Origin: Anodontia alba | Taxonomy: Eukaryota; Mollusca; Bivalvia; Lucinida; Lucinidae | DNA: 64,000 nucleotides | NCBI GenBank assembly: GCA_964016985.1 | Contig: OZ024823.1 | Coordinates: 61,152,514 to 61,216,513 of the forward strand | Reading direction: 5' to 3' | Shown: one piece after another, positions 25,401-37,400 of the stretch | Position numbering within the stretch: position 1 is the first letter of the stretch | Layout of the letters: each line of letters starts with the position of its first letter | Position numbers and translations under genes: made by a program | Notes under the pieces: model-generated | Databases searched by the model: none | The model's input: the letters and a program-made list of their open reading frames with translations, nothing else | What the model was told of the DNA's origin: nothing

Positions 25401-28400
25401 AATAATTTCTGTGTTATGCTTCCCCCTTCCACTGATTCAAGAAAGGCAGTTGTCAGTTACAGGCAAGCCAGCTTCGGTGGCTCAGGTGGATGCAAATCTG
25501 GCTGGTGATCAGGAGGTGGTGGGTTCAACCCTGATGCGCCGGCAACATTCTCTCGTGGTGATTTGATCATAAAATATTTTCAACGGTCATTCTCTCCCTT
25601 CCATTGATTCAAGAAAGGCAGTTGTCAGTTACAGGCAAGCCAGCTTCGGTGGCTCAGTGAGTTGGATGCACATCTGACTGGTGATCAGGAGGATGCGGGT
25701 TCCACCCCCGCCGGGTCAGTATCATTCTTTTGTGGAGATTTAATCATGAAATATTTTCTACAGTCATTCTCTCCCTTCCCTTGTTTCAAGATGGGCAGTT
25801 GTCAGTTTCTGGCAAAAGAATGTGCACAATACTGGTTAACCGCTTAGAGGACTAAGCCTGCCCAGTAAAAGTGTGGTTAGGTAAACTGACCATGCTCAAC
25901 ATGACCCCATTGGGTTGACTGGGCCATAAAAGCTCAACACAAACAATCAGTCACTGGCAAAACTATGTGCACAAAGTACTGGTTAACCGCTTGGTGGACT
26001 AAGCCTGTCCAGGAAAAGTGCAAGTAGGTTAGCTGACCAGCTTGATATGACCTTAACAGTGTTGACTGGGCCATAAAACTCCAAATCAAGAACAACCCAC
26101 TGTGTGAATTGGAGTATCGGCAGGTAGCATTTTAAAATGGGGCATGACATTTCATTTAATTTGTATTCTGAATACAAAGTTTGAATGAAATATCAAACCC
26201 TCTTTTGTGGCTTTAACTGAATAGTAGTTGATCTTCCATTATTTCTGCCAGCAAAGAAAAAGTATATGTATGAACAGTGAATGGCTAAACTAGACTGCAG
26301 AGATGTGCAGGCTGGTCTTTTACAGTTAGTATAAGACAGTTTTCTCATGATATAATACTGTACATATATATTTCAGAGATCAGTTTCCTAGCACGACAAT
26401 CCAAATTATAAATGATCACTGTGATGATGTGTTGTTCACGAGGTTCTCTCCCGATGGAACGATGCTTGCCACAGGTTCTAAAGACTGTACACTCATTATA
26501 TGGGATGTTGATATGGTATGTCTGTTCATAGAAGATCCTGGTTAGACTGTGACTCAGCAGACTGATCTGTACCTTTGCTTTTTGCTAAGATATACATAAA
26601 GGGCCCTTTTCTTCTGTTGCCCATCATATGTGAAGACGAATGGTCCAGCTCAGTCTGTCTATGCATTCTGATTATAGCCTTCACTATTAACCTGTAGATT
26701 TTACATGAGGTTGTTTTACATTCTAGAATGTAACCACTTAATGTTACATGTTATATTTAACCTGATCTGCTGTATTCAGGTGGTTTAACTCTTGCTATGT
26801 TGAATAAATTAAAATGCCATGCCCACTTCTAATTTTCAGCCAATCAGATTACTATATCCAAATTGTTGTTACAAATTCACACATTTAAATGACAAAGAGT
26901 GCAGATCCAGATCAGTTGGCTTCTTTAGAAGACAACTGATCTGGATGTACACTGTTTGCAAAGACAGGGCATATCTGGGTTCAGTAAGACCATGGTTAAA
27001 ATAGAAGTTTAAGACAGTTAAGTTATTTTTCATAGAAAATAAAATCTGATATTTTCATTCAAAATCTCTCTCATTAGAGGCCCCTGCCAATCAGGGGCTC
27101 ACAAAATAGATGGGCTGCCTGGTTGCTCTGAAGCAGAGTGTCTACGGTAAATGTCCTGAAATTTTGTAGGCGAAATGTCTGACAAAATGGCATATGCAAA
27201 CGAGTCGGACTCATATCAGACTGCTCCTGAAGGAGCAATTTGATCAGGGTCTGCACTGTTTGCCATTCCACTAATTATTTTTAAAAGTATTAAAAAACAA
27301 CTGCATAAATAGCAAACTTTAGGCAAAAAAAGTATGGAATAAAGTTTTCGAAATTTTAGGATATTTACTATAGTTATTATTAAAGGTAGGATCAGGTGTG
27401 ATTCACATCGTTGAAAGATTGTTGACTCAGTGGAATGTTAAATCTCAACTCAATAACAGTGTCTCTTGTTAGTCCTGATTTGAAGGAAATGTTGAGTTTC
27501 ACTATCATATAAAAATCCTGCTGAATTTGGGTATTAGCAGACAACAATCTAATTTTCTGATTTTTTTCACAGGAAATAACTGTATTTCCTGGAAAAAAAA
27601 AATACCATCCATTTGTCATCAGCTCATTTTGAATAAAGGTTCAAACAAATTTTGTTTGCAGGAGACTGGTACAGTGAAACACAAGAGAACATTTGATAAT
27701 CATTCCTATGGTGTCTATTACATAGCATGGAGTCCAGATTGTCAGTATATTATAGCGTGTGGGCCAGACGACTGCTCGGAACTCTGGCTTTGGAATGTAC
27801 AGGTAACTATTTCAAGGCCCAATAGCTCCAGATAAGGTGGGATGTCTGCGTACTATTTTTCTTATTTTTAATGAACTATTTACAGTAAAACACTTTCTGG
27901 TTGACTGCATTGGCTTGCATGTGTGGCATCAATTTTTCCAAACTAATGATTTGAGATATTTATTTCAAGATGTACCAGCTGATATCCAAACATTTTTTTC
28001 TATTTCTTAATGAAAATGGAAAGACACCTCTAATGAATGCCCACAGCATATATTTTTTATGGAGAAATAAGAAAAATATCAATACTTCCTGTTTAAATCT
28101 TTTCACCTTTAATACCTGGGCTATGTTTGCTGCAAGTCGGATTATAATGAAGATAAATCCAGATCTGTTGTTCCAAATACTGTTACTGTAGATATTTTTT
28201 TAATACCAAAGTTTTTATTACAGTACCAATTCTATGGGTATGGGTTTCATGAAATAATTTTCATTAATATGAGAAAATTAGAGGCTAGTAATTTTGTTGA
28301 GCCAGCTGTGTAATCAGAACAGAGTTGGATAATAACTACAGCTGGACTAGTGAGTTTTTGATTCACTCATTTATAGAGAACCTTTAAGGAGGAATACTTG

Positions 28401-31400
28401 GTGATAATTCTGGCATTGTTTTTCTTAACTCTCCATAAAAATATACATTGTAGGTACTCATTAGAAGCACCTTGGCATGGCATGTCGAATGAGTGCCCAC
28501 AATACATGTTTTATGGAGAGCTGGAGAAAATTATCACAGAAATATCATCAAATACTCCTGCTGAACAAATCCTCTGTAAATGCTCATTTGAGACTCTTAA
28601 GTTGCTGAAATGAGCTAGTCCTTTTGACCAGTATAACCATTCTTTATTGCTGGTTTAAAATACTGGTTTAATGTAACCAGCTATGATAGGGGATTTAACA
28701 GACTGGTTTCATATAACGTCATGTTAGATTTAACAGGCTGTTTTTAAAGACCAAAAATTGTGTTGTTCTTTTTTAGCTCACCTGAGCTATGCTCAGGATG
28801 AGCTATAGTGATCACTTTTTGTCTGTCGTCTGTCTGTCCGTACGTCCACTCTGACAAATGTATACTTGTGTGTTTTAAAATTAGGATTTATTCCACAGAC
28901 ACACAAGTTGACTGACTTGTGTGTCGAACATTACATACAAAGTACGCTTGTGTGTCTATTTCTGGACACGCAAGGGTACTTTGTACGTAATTTTCGACAC
29001 ACAAAGCCACAGGAGACACAGAGTATACGTCAGTCAACTTGTCCATCCGCACGTCCATCCATTAACATTTTCAAACTACCTCTCCTCTGAAGCCGCTGAG
29101 CCAATTTTGCTCAAATTTCATATGGCGCCTCTTTAGTTTGGGGGAACGAAAGATTGTTAAAATGGTCACTGTCCATTTATGAAGATGGCTGCCATGCCCA
29201 TATATGGTAAAAACCTTTAAAAATCTTCTTCTCAAGAACCAAGGATGCATTGGGGCTGAATCTTTGCACTAATCATTGGGGATGGGAGGTCTACCAAAGT
29301 TGCTAAAATGATGGTCGTACATTGACGTTTGACCTTTTTACGGCGAGGTCGTTTGCTTCCCTGGTCATTTGTATGGGCCCCATACATTTGTATGGGAAAA
29401 ATGTTGAGAATTTCAAATGACTTCTCCTCTGAATGACTTCTCCCTGGACTAATGTTGCTCAAATTTCATGTGGAGCCTCCTTGGGGCAGTGGAACTAAAG
29501 ATTGCTAAAATGGTTGCAAACCATTGTCCAAGATAGCCGCCATGCCCATATATGGTAAAAAACTTTAAAAATCTTCTTCTCCGAAGTCAAATAAGCCCTG
29601 GGGCATAATCTTTGCACAAATCATCGAGGACAGGTGGTCTGCCAAAATTGCTAAAATGATGGTCCTACGTTAACCTTTATATGGCAAGGTCTATTTTGCT
29701 TCCCCCTGCATTTGTATGGGCCCTATACATTTATATGGGAAAAATGTTGAGAATTTTGGACATCTCCAATATAATCCAATTGAATTGAAATTTATGAAGA
29801 GCATTAGGGCACCTAGTAGACTTAAAATAGCTTAACCAAGCTGATCGAATATCCAGGATGGCCACCACAGCCGCCATCTTGAAAATCAGTTTTCGACATC
29901 TCTTTCCAAACCTTTGGTCGCTTTGAGCTAAAACTTGCTCTGTAGCAACAGGATGACTTCTGGATCAAAACGAGCTAAAATCGTGTAAGCTGAAATCCAA
30001 GATGGCAGCAATGGTTCCGCTCCATTGAACAGGATGGCCACCAGAGCTAAAAATAGAAAAAAAATCATCCTTGGCCACTGGCCCGATTTCAAAATATTTG
30101 CATAGAAGTGTTCCTCCAATGGCCCTCTACTAAAATTGCTAAAATGGTTCTGCTTGGCTTAACAAAATGGCGGCCAGAGCTGAAAATAGAAAAATCTTTA
30201 ACAGGCATCTCCTCCATGGCCAGTGGCTTGATTTCAAAGTAAATTCACTGAAGTGTTCCTCTTATGGCCCTTTATCAAAATTGCTGAAATAGTTCCGCTA
30301 GGCTGAACAAAATGGCCGCCTGAGCTAAAAATAGAAAGAAAAAAAACACTTTAAAGGACAGCTCCTCTTTGGCCAGTGGCCCAATTTCAAAATGATTTTA
30401 CAGAAATATTCCTCATATCCCCCTTTACCAAAATGCTAAAATGGTTCAGCTCTGTTGAACAAAATGGTCGCTAGAGCTTAAAATAGAAAAACCTTTACCA
30501 TAAACAACATCTCCATGGCCAGTGGCTGGATTTCAAAATAATTTCACACAGTGCTTGCATTAAGGGAAGTCTGGGAGTCAGAGACTCCCAAACATTGCCC
30601 TGGGACTTCCAAAAATCAATGCCAGGAAGTCTGGGACTCCCAACTTTTAAAGATATTTAGTCATTTATAACAAAAATTTAGAATGAATTTATGTGTTATT
30701 TAGCTTAAGAATGGTGGTTTTACTCCTTAAATGAGAGTTTAAGAATATTGAGGTTGAATTTCTTAAAGTGAGTGAAAAAATTTGATCACCAGGACTTCCA
30801 GATATTGGAGCTACAAAGTCCTGGGACTTCCTGATTTTAACAGTTAGTGCAAGTACTGTTCACAGAAATGTCCCTCTAATGCCCCTTGACCAAAATTGCT
30901 AAAATGGTTCTAATCTGCTGAAATGGTTGCCAAAGCTATAAATAGAAAAAAAAAAAACTTTAAAGGACATCTCCCAAATGCCAGTGGCCCGATTTCAAAA
31001 TAATTTCACAGAAATGTTCCTTATATGTCTTTTTACCAAAATTGCTATTAAAAATGGTTTTGCTCTGCTGAACAAAATGGTTGCCAAAGCTAAAAATAGA
31101 AAAAAAACTTTTAAAGGACATCTCCGCCACAGCCAGTGACCTGATTTCAAAATAATTTCACGGATATGTTCCTTATATGTCTTTTTGCCAGAATTGCTAA
31201 AATGGTTCCACTAGGCTAAACAAAATGGCCTCCAGAGCTAAAAACTGCAGATACAGTGCCTTGGTAGAAAAATATAGCGTCAGTTCTGCAACAAGGTATA
31301 TCGGAACCAGAATTTTACGGTGACTTAGTGTACAGATTTAGAAAAATTGTAGGAAAATCTAACTTTTCAGAGCAATTCAGAAAACCCCATTATAAACGAA

Positions 31401-34400
31401 TTGGCTATAGCCTGGATATTATGTGGCAGACTGAATGCCTAGTTGTCAACCCAATCATTGTTGATGGCTATGCTTCACTCTTTAATTGCACGACGGTGGT
31501 TTGGCTTCAGGCCTCAGACTCAATGACGGCCTCTTCGTAAAACTTTAACCAGCTTGACGATATATCGTTGGCTTGGCCCACCGTGGTTCAACTATTGGTT
31601 TTCATTTACTCTGGCATACAGTAGAATTAGCCATGAGTACTCGTCTTTATTTATTATAGTAATTAATTGATTTTTATGTTTTCGCTTTGATGTATTGACT
31701 GAGTTGGGAGCCTTCATGCGAACCAAATTTTTATGTATTTCTTTATTAAGAGTAGCATCGGGACCCAGGGTGAAGTTGGCTAGCTATAAAAGTGTTTTAA
31801 ACCCCTCACAAATTTCCTACTTTTAAGTTTTGCCATAAGAACCAAACAAATTGGTCGCCTTTAATCGACATATCTCAGGCCATGACACCATCACTTCCTC
31901 AAGCTATTTTTTTTAGTTGTGCCCCTTTGCAAAAAATTGCAATGAAATCTTGTAAGCAAGATATCTCAAAAACTATTTGAGCTGTGGTATTTAAACTTAA
32001 TGTGCTGATAGAGGATGATAAGTAGATGACCCAACCAACTTTTGAAAAAAATCTGATTTTTTTTTTTTTTTTTTTTTTTACTTATGGCCCTTTAAAAATT
32101 TCAGCATTTTAACCTTGTAAGCAAATCTTGAAAACTGTTTAAGCCATTGCCTTGAAACTTGACAGGCTGATAGGGGATGATGAGTTAATGACCTGATTAG
32201 CCTACAGCAGTTAACTCAGGTGAGCATTGTGGCCCATGGGCCTCTTGTTTTTATTTCCCCACAGAAACAAATGTTGCAGGTATTCATTAGAATGGCCTTG
32301 GTGAGTTGCTTCCAATGACAGGGTGGCCACGCACTCTGGAAAACAGGGAAAATGGTGAAAAAAAAAATGCCTGCAGGGAAAAATCAGGGAATTTGAAATT
32401 TTGCTGAAAATCAGGGAAAAATCAGGGAATTTCAAAAAAGCTTATCTTTGTAAGGTCAAAATATTCAAATTTTATAGCTGTTCAGATGTGGCTACTGGTG
32501 GTTTCTTTCTGCCATATGCTTAAAATACCTGCAGATCTAATCTTACTTAAAGGAGGAGTACTTGTTAGGTGGAGTACTTGTTTGCTGTATATTCTGTTTT
32601 TAGCTCACCTGAGCTCTGCTCAGGATGAGCTATTGTGATCACTTTTCGTCCGTCGTCCGTCCGTCCGTCCGTCCGTCCGTGCGTCCGTCCGTCCGTCCGT
32701 CCGTCCGCTAACATTTTCAAACGACTTCTTCTCTGAAGCCGCTGAGCCAATTTTGCTCAAATTTCATATGGAGCCTCCTTAGGGTGGGGGAACGAAAGAT
32801 TGCTAAAATGGTCGCGGTCCGTCAACCAAGATGGCCGCCATGCCCATATATGGTAAAAACCTTTAAAAATCTTCTTCTCCATAACCGAGGATGCCTTGGG
32901 GCTGAATCTTTGCACGAATCTACGGGGACGGGAGGTCAACCAAAGTTGCTAAAAGAATTGTCGTAAGTTGACGTTTGACCTTTTTACGGCAAGGTCAAGT
33001 TCGCTTCCCTATGCATTTGTATGAGCTCTATACATTTGAATGGGAAAATTGTTAAGAGTTTCAAACGACTTCTCCTCTGAAGCCTCTGAGCTAATTTTGT
33101 TCAAATTTCATATGGAGCCACCTTAGGGTGGGGAAACAAAAGATTGCTAAAATTGTCGCGGTCCGTTGACCAAGATGGCTGCCATGCCCATATATGGTAA
33201 AAACCTTTAAAAATCTTCTTCTCCATAACCGAGGATGCCTTGGGGCTGAATCTTTGCACGAATCATTGGGGACAAGAGGTCAACCAAAGTTGCTAAAAGA
33301 ATTGTCGTATGTTGACGTTTGACCTTTTTACGGCAGGGTCAAGTTCGTTTCCCTATGCATTTGTATGAGCTCTATACATTTGAATGGGAAAATTGTTAAG
33401 AGTTTCAAACGACTTCTCCTCTGAAGCCTCTGAGCTAATTTTGTTCAAATTTCATATGGAGCCACCTTAGGGTGGGGAAACAAAAGATTGCTAAAATTGT
33501 CGTGGTCCGTTGACCAAGATGGCTGCAATGCCCATATATGGTAAAAACCTTTAAAAATCTTCTTCTCCATAACCGAGGATGCCTTGGGGCTGAATCTTTG
33601 CACGAATCATCGGGGACGAGAGGTCAACCAAAGTTGCTAAAAGAATTGTCGTACGTTGACGTTTGACCTTTTTACGGCAAGGTCAAGTTCGCTTCCCTAT
33701 GCATTTGAATGAGCTCTATACATTTGAATGGGAAAATTGTTAAGAGTTTCAAACGACTTCTCCTCTGAAGCCTCTGAGATAATTTTGTTCAAATTTCATA
33801 TGGAGCCACCTTAGTGTGGGGAAACAAAAGATTGCTAAAATTGTCGCGGTCTGTGACCAAGATGGCCGCCATGCCCATATATGGTAAAAACCTTTAAAAA
33901 TCTTCTTCTCCAGAACCGAGAATGCCTTGGGGCTGAATCTTTGCACAAATCATCGGGAACGAGAGGTCTACCAAAGTTGCTAAAAGAATTGTCGTACGTT
34001 GACATTTGACCTTTTTACGGCAGGGTCAAGTTTGCTTCCCTATGCATTTGTATGAGCCCCATACATTTGAATAGGAAAATTGTTGAGAATTTTAAATTTC
34101 TTCTTCTCTGAAGCCACTGAGCCAAATTTGCTCAAATTTCATATTGTGCCTTCTTAAGTCAGGGGAACGAAAGATTGCTAAAATGGTCGCGGTAGGTCGA
34201 CCAAGATGGCCACCATGCCCATATATGGTAAGACCCTTTAAAAATCTTCTTCTTCAGAACTGAGGATGCCTTGGGGCTAAATCTGTGCACAAATCATCAG
34301 GTACAGGAGATCTACCAAAATTGCTAAAAAGATTATCATACGTTGACATTTGACCTTTTTACGGCAAGGTCAAGTTTGCTTCCCTATGCATTTGTATGAG

Positions 34401-37400
34401 CCCCATAACATTTATATGGGGAAATTGTTGAGAATTTGACGACTTCTCTGAAGCCACTGAGCCAAATTTGCTCAGATTTTTAGCTCACCTGAGCATGAAG
34501 TGCGCATGGTGAGCTATTGTGGTCAGTCAATGTCCATCGTCCATCATGGTTCATGCGGCGTGCGTCATGCGGCGTGAACAATTGCTTTAAAAGCCTACTC
34601 TTCCTACACCCCAGGGCCAATTGACTCAATACTTGGTAGGAAGCATTAGGGTGAAATGTAGATAAAAAAATAGCTAAAATCGTTCCGATCGGAAATCCAA
34701 GATGGCCACCATGGCCGCCATCTTGAAAATCTTTTTCGCTTCTTCTCCTGAACCGAAAGGCCAATTGACTCCAAACTTGCTAGGAAGCATCAAGGTGACT
34801 TGTAGATCAAATATAGCTAAAATCGTGTCGGTCCAAATTCCAAGATGGCCGCCATGGCAGCCATCTTGAAAATCTATTTTTCACTTCTACTCCTAAACCC
34901 AAAAGCCAATTGACTCCAAACTGGTTAGGAAGCATTGGGTGACTTATAAATCAAAAATAGCTAAAATTGTGCTGATTAGAAATCCAAGATGGCCACCATG
35001 GCAGCCATCTTGAAAAGCTATTTTTCGCTTCTTCTCCTGAACTGAAAGGCCAATTGACTCCAAACTTGCTAGGAAGCATCGAGATGACTTGTACATCAAA
35101 AATAGCTAAAATCGTGCCAATTGGAAATCCAAGATGGCCTCCATGACAGCCATCTTGAAAATCTATTTTTCGCTTCTTCTCCTAAACCTAAAAGTCAATT
35201 GACTTGAAACTTAGTAGGAAGCATCAGGGTGACTTGTAGATCAAAAAATAGCTATAATCATTCCGATCGGAAATCCAAGTTGGCAGCCATCTTGAAAATC
35301 TATTTTTTGCTTCTTCTACTGCACCGAAATGCCAGTTGGCTCAAAAGTTTGTAGGAGGCATTGGGGGTGACTTGTTTTACTTGTGACGTTTTGAAAATTT
35401 CAGCATTTTAACCTTGTAAGCAAAATATTTAAAAAATTGTTTAAGCCATTGCCTTGCCATAAGAGTATTGGAAAAATGTTGTATGCCATCTGCATATCTG
35501 CAGTGGCGGTTTCACTCAGGTGAGCGAGTTGTGGCCCGTGGGCCTCTTGTTTCTTTTTCTCATTCCGAAGTGGACATTTTATTGCAAACCCAATGTCTGT
35601 CATTAAATTAATTAAGAATATTGTGACAGCATTGTGTATAAACATGTCACTTGACAGCATTTGAACCAGTATATGACTTCTAAAAGTAGGGGCCAAGGTT
35701 TTTAATCAGGGAAAATCAAATCAAATCAGGGAAAAATCAGGGAATTTGATTGCTAAAAATGTGTGGCCACCCTGAATGAATACCCACAACATGAGCTTTC
35801 ATGGAGAAATAAGAAAATCAATACCTCCTACCATCTGTAGCTATAGATGTATATTTGTTGTTGTAGACTGGTGACCTGAAAAATGAGTCAGTCACATGAA
35901 GCTGTATGTTTGTTATTGTAGACTGGTGACCTGAAGGTTAAAATGAGTCAGTCACCTGAAGACAGTCTTACGAGTGCATCCTGGCATCATGATGGGAAAA
36001 GGTTTGTTACCGGTGGAATTAGAGGACAGTTCTACCAATGTGTAAGTAAAATTATTCATTTACCATTTACACAGTTGTTGGTGGTGGAAAAAAGCAGAGT
36101 ATTATAAATGCTGAAGTAAAAATCTGTGACTGACAAATGCATGGTAGTATCTTTATTTTTAACTGAACAGGGCTTAGCATAGTTGTCAAATACTGCTTTG
36201 CATGCTGGGTAAAAATTTCAGCAGACAATATTTTGAAATAGTTTCTTATTATTCCCAGAAATAGGCTTTGAGATTTCATGCAGATGGTCTCCTAAGGAAA
36301 AAAGCTCATTTGGAGACAGGTTACGTATCAGACATGTCAAACTTTACTTTGTGTGAAAAATAAGAAAAATATTCCAAAATGTCATCTGAAATTTTAACCC
36401 AGCTTTACATTAGTGTAGGAAATTCATTTTTGTGGACTATATCGATGTGTAAACACTGGAAAATCACAAACTGAATAATGTCTGAAGGGCTCTACTTTAA
36501 GTTTGAGAGATTTGTCAGTGTTTACACATCCATAAAAGCTACAAAAATAAAATTCATTTTATATTATTCTAACTTTATGTTAAAAATGTTTAATAGTTTA
36601 TTTTCGAATTCTACACAAAGAAGATAGTACTAAGATTCTTCTTGTTCAGTGGATTTATTGAAATATATATCCAACTTTAAATTTGCACCTTGCCATTCAA
36701 TTAACACAAAAAAAAAAAAAAAAATTGAGTTTGAATTATTATTGAAGTATGAAGCCTATTATTATTGAAGTGTGAAGTCTGGGAGGAATACAATGTTGTG
36801 TCCAAAGTAGCACTGTAATGAGGATCTAGTATACTTGGATTTTTAAAGCAGAGGGATGGGATAAATTAAATTCTTGTAAACACTTAGCATGCTAGAAAAA
36901 AATGTCAGCAAACAACATATTGAAATATTTATAGCCCCTCTATGAAAAAGGGGCTATACTGGATTTGCCATGTCCTTCTGTGACTCCGTCATTCCATGAC
37001 TGCAAAATTAAAATGCATTTTGCTTAATAAATTTTATTTTTGTGGTCCTTCTTCAATGAAACATACTACACTTGGTCTCTAAGCTAAGTAAGGTGTAGTC
37101 GCAGAATTGTGGTCAGGGGCCCATAACTCTTGGAGTTATGTCCCTTGATAGGTTTTCAAAATTTAAAATGCATTTTCCTTAATAACTTTTATGTTGGTGG
37201 TCCTACTTCAATGAACCTTATACCACACTTGATCTCTAAGGTAAGGAAGGTGTAGTGGCAGAATGGTGGCCAAGGGCCCATAACTCTTGGGAGTTATATC
37301 CCTTGATAGGTTTTCAAATTTTGCCATTCTTGAAAATTTTCGTAACAGATTTCTCAGGTTCTATGAAAGCTAGAAAGCTGAAAGTTGGTATAAACATGTA

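Larger units (their letters stand above)
28771..32248 (+). mobile_element. Helitron-like element with two kinds of minisatellite units
   Basis: The 5' end is TTTTAGCTCACCTGAGCTA with partner GCTCAGGATGAGCTA. The 3' end is aactcaggtgagcattg, then GTGGCCCATGGGCCTCTTG. It begins with two diverged units of the 346-bp type (29040-29760). About nine units of 125 bp follow (29880-31240: aaaatggccgccagagctaa, ggccagtggcccgatttcaa, aatttcacagaaatgttcct). A coding-like fragment and a tail duplication (31900-32200) complete it. It hosts two foldback insertions (28903 and 30548). Confidence 0.6.
32319..35774. mobile_element. hAT-like non-autonomous element carrying Helitron-like insertions
   Basis: The ends CAGGGTGGCCAC and GTGGCCACCCTG are inverted, typical of hAT elements. 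The subterminal regions repeat cagggaaaaatcagggaatt. Most of the interior (32597-35553) is Helitron-like sequence; the original element would be about 0.5 kb. No transposase. Confidence 0.7.
32249..35850. repeat. Family A MITE split by a hAT-like element
   Basis: The left part 32249-32318 (tttccccacagaaacaaatg, gtattcattagaatggcc) and the right part 35775-35850 (aatgaatacccacaacatg, catggagaaataagaaaat) together make one family A MITE. The 3.4-kb insertion between them duplicates AATGA. Confidence 0.65.

Noticed and set aside
25302..25720. tRNA-like sequences with A- and B-box motifs, also at 37816, 50944, 51939 and 54355
   Set aside because: They do not fold as complete tRNAs and each continues into a repetitive body and A/CAAA-rich tail, so they are SINE heads rather than tRNA genes.
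32565..32750. [21 protein letters not shown] peptide on the minus strand
   Set aside because: Simple translation of the (CCGT)n run at the start of a Helitron-like element.
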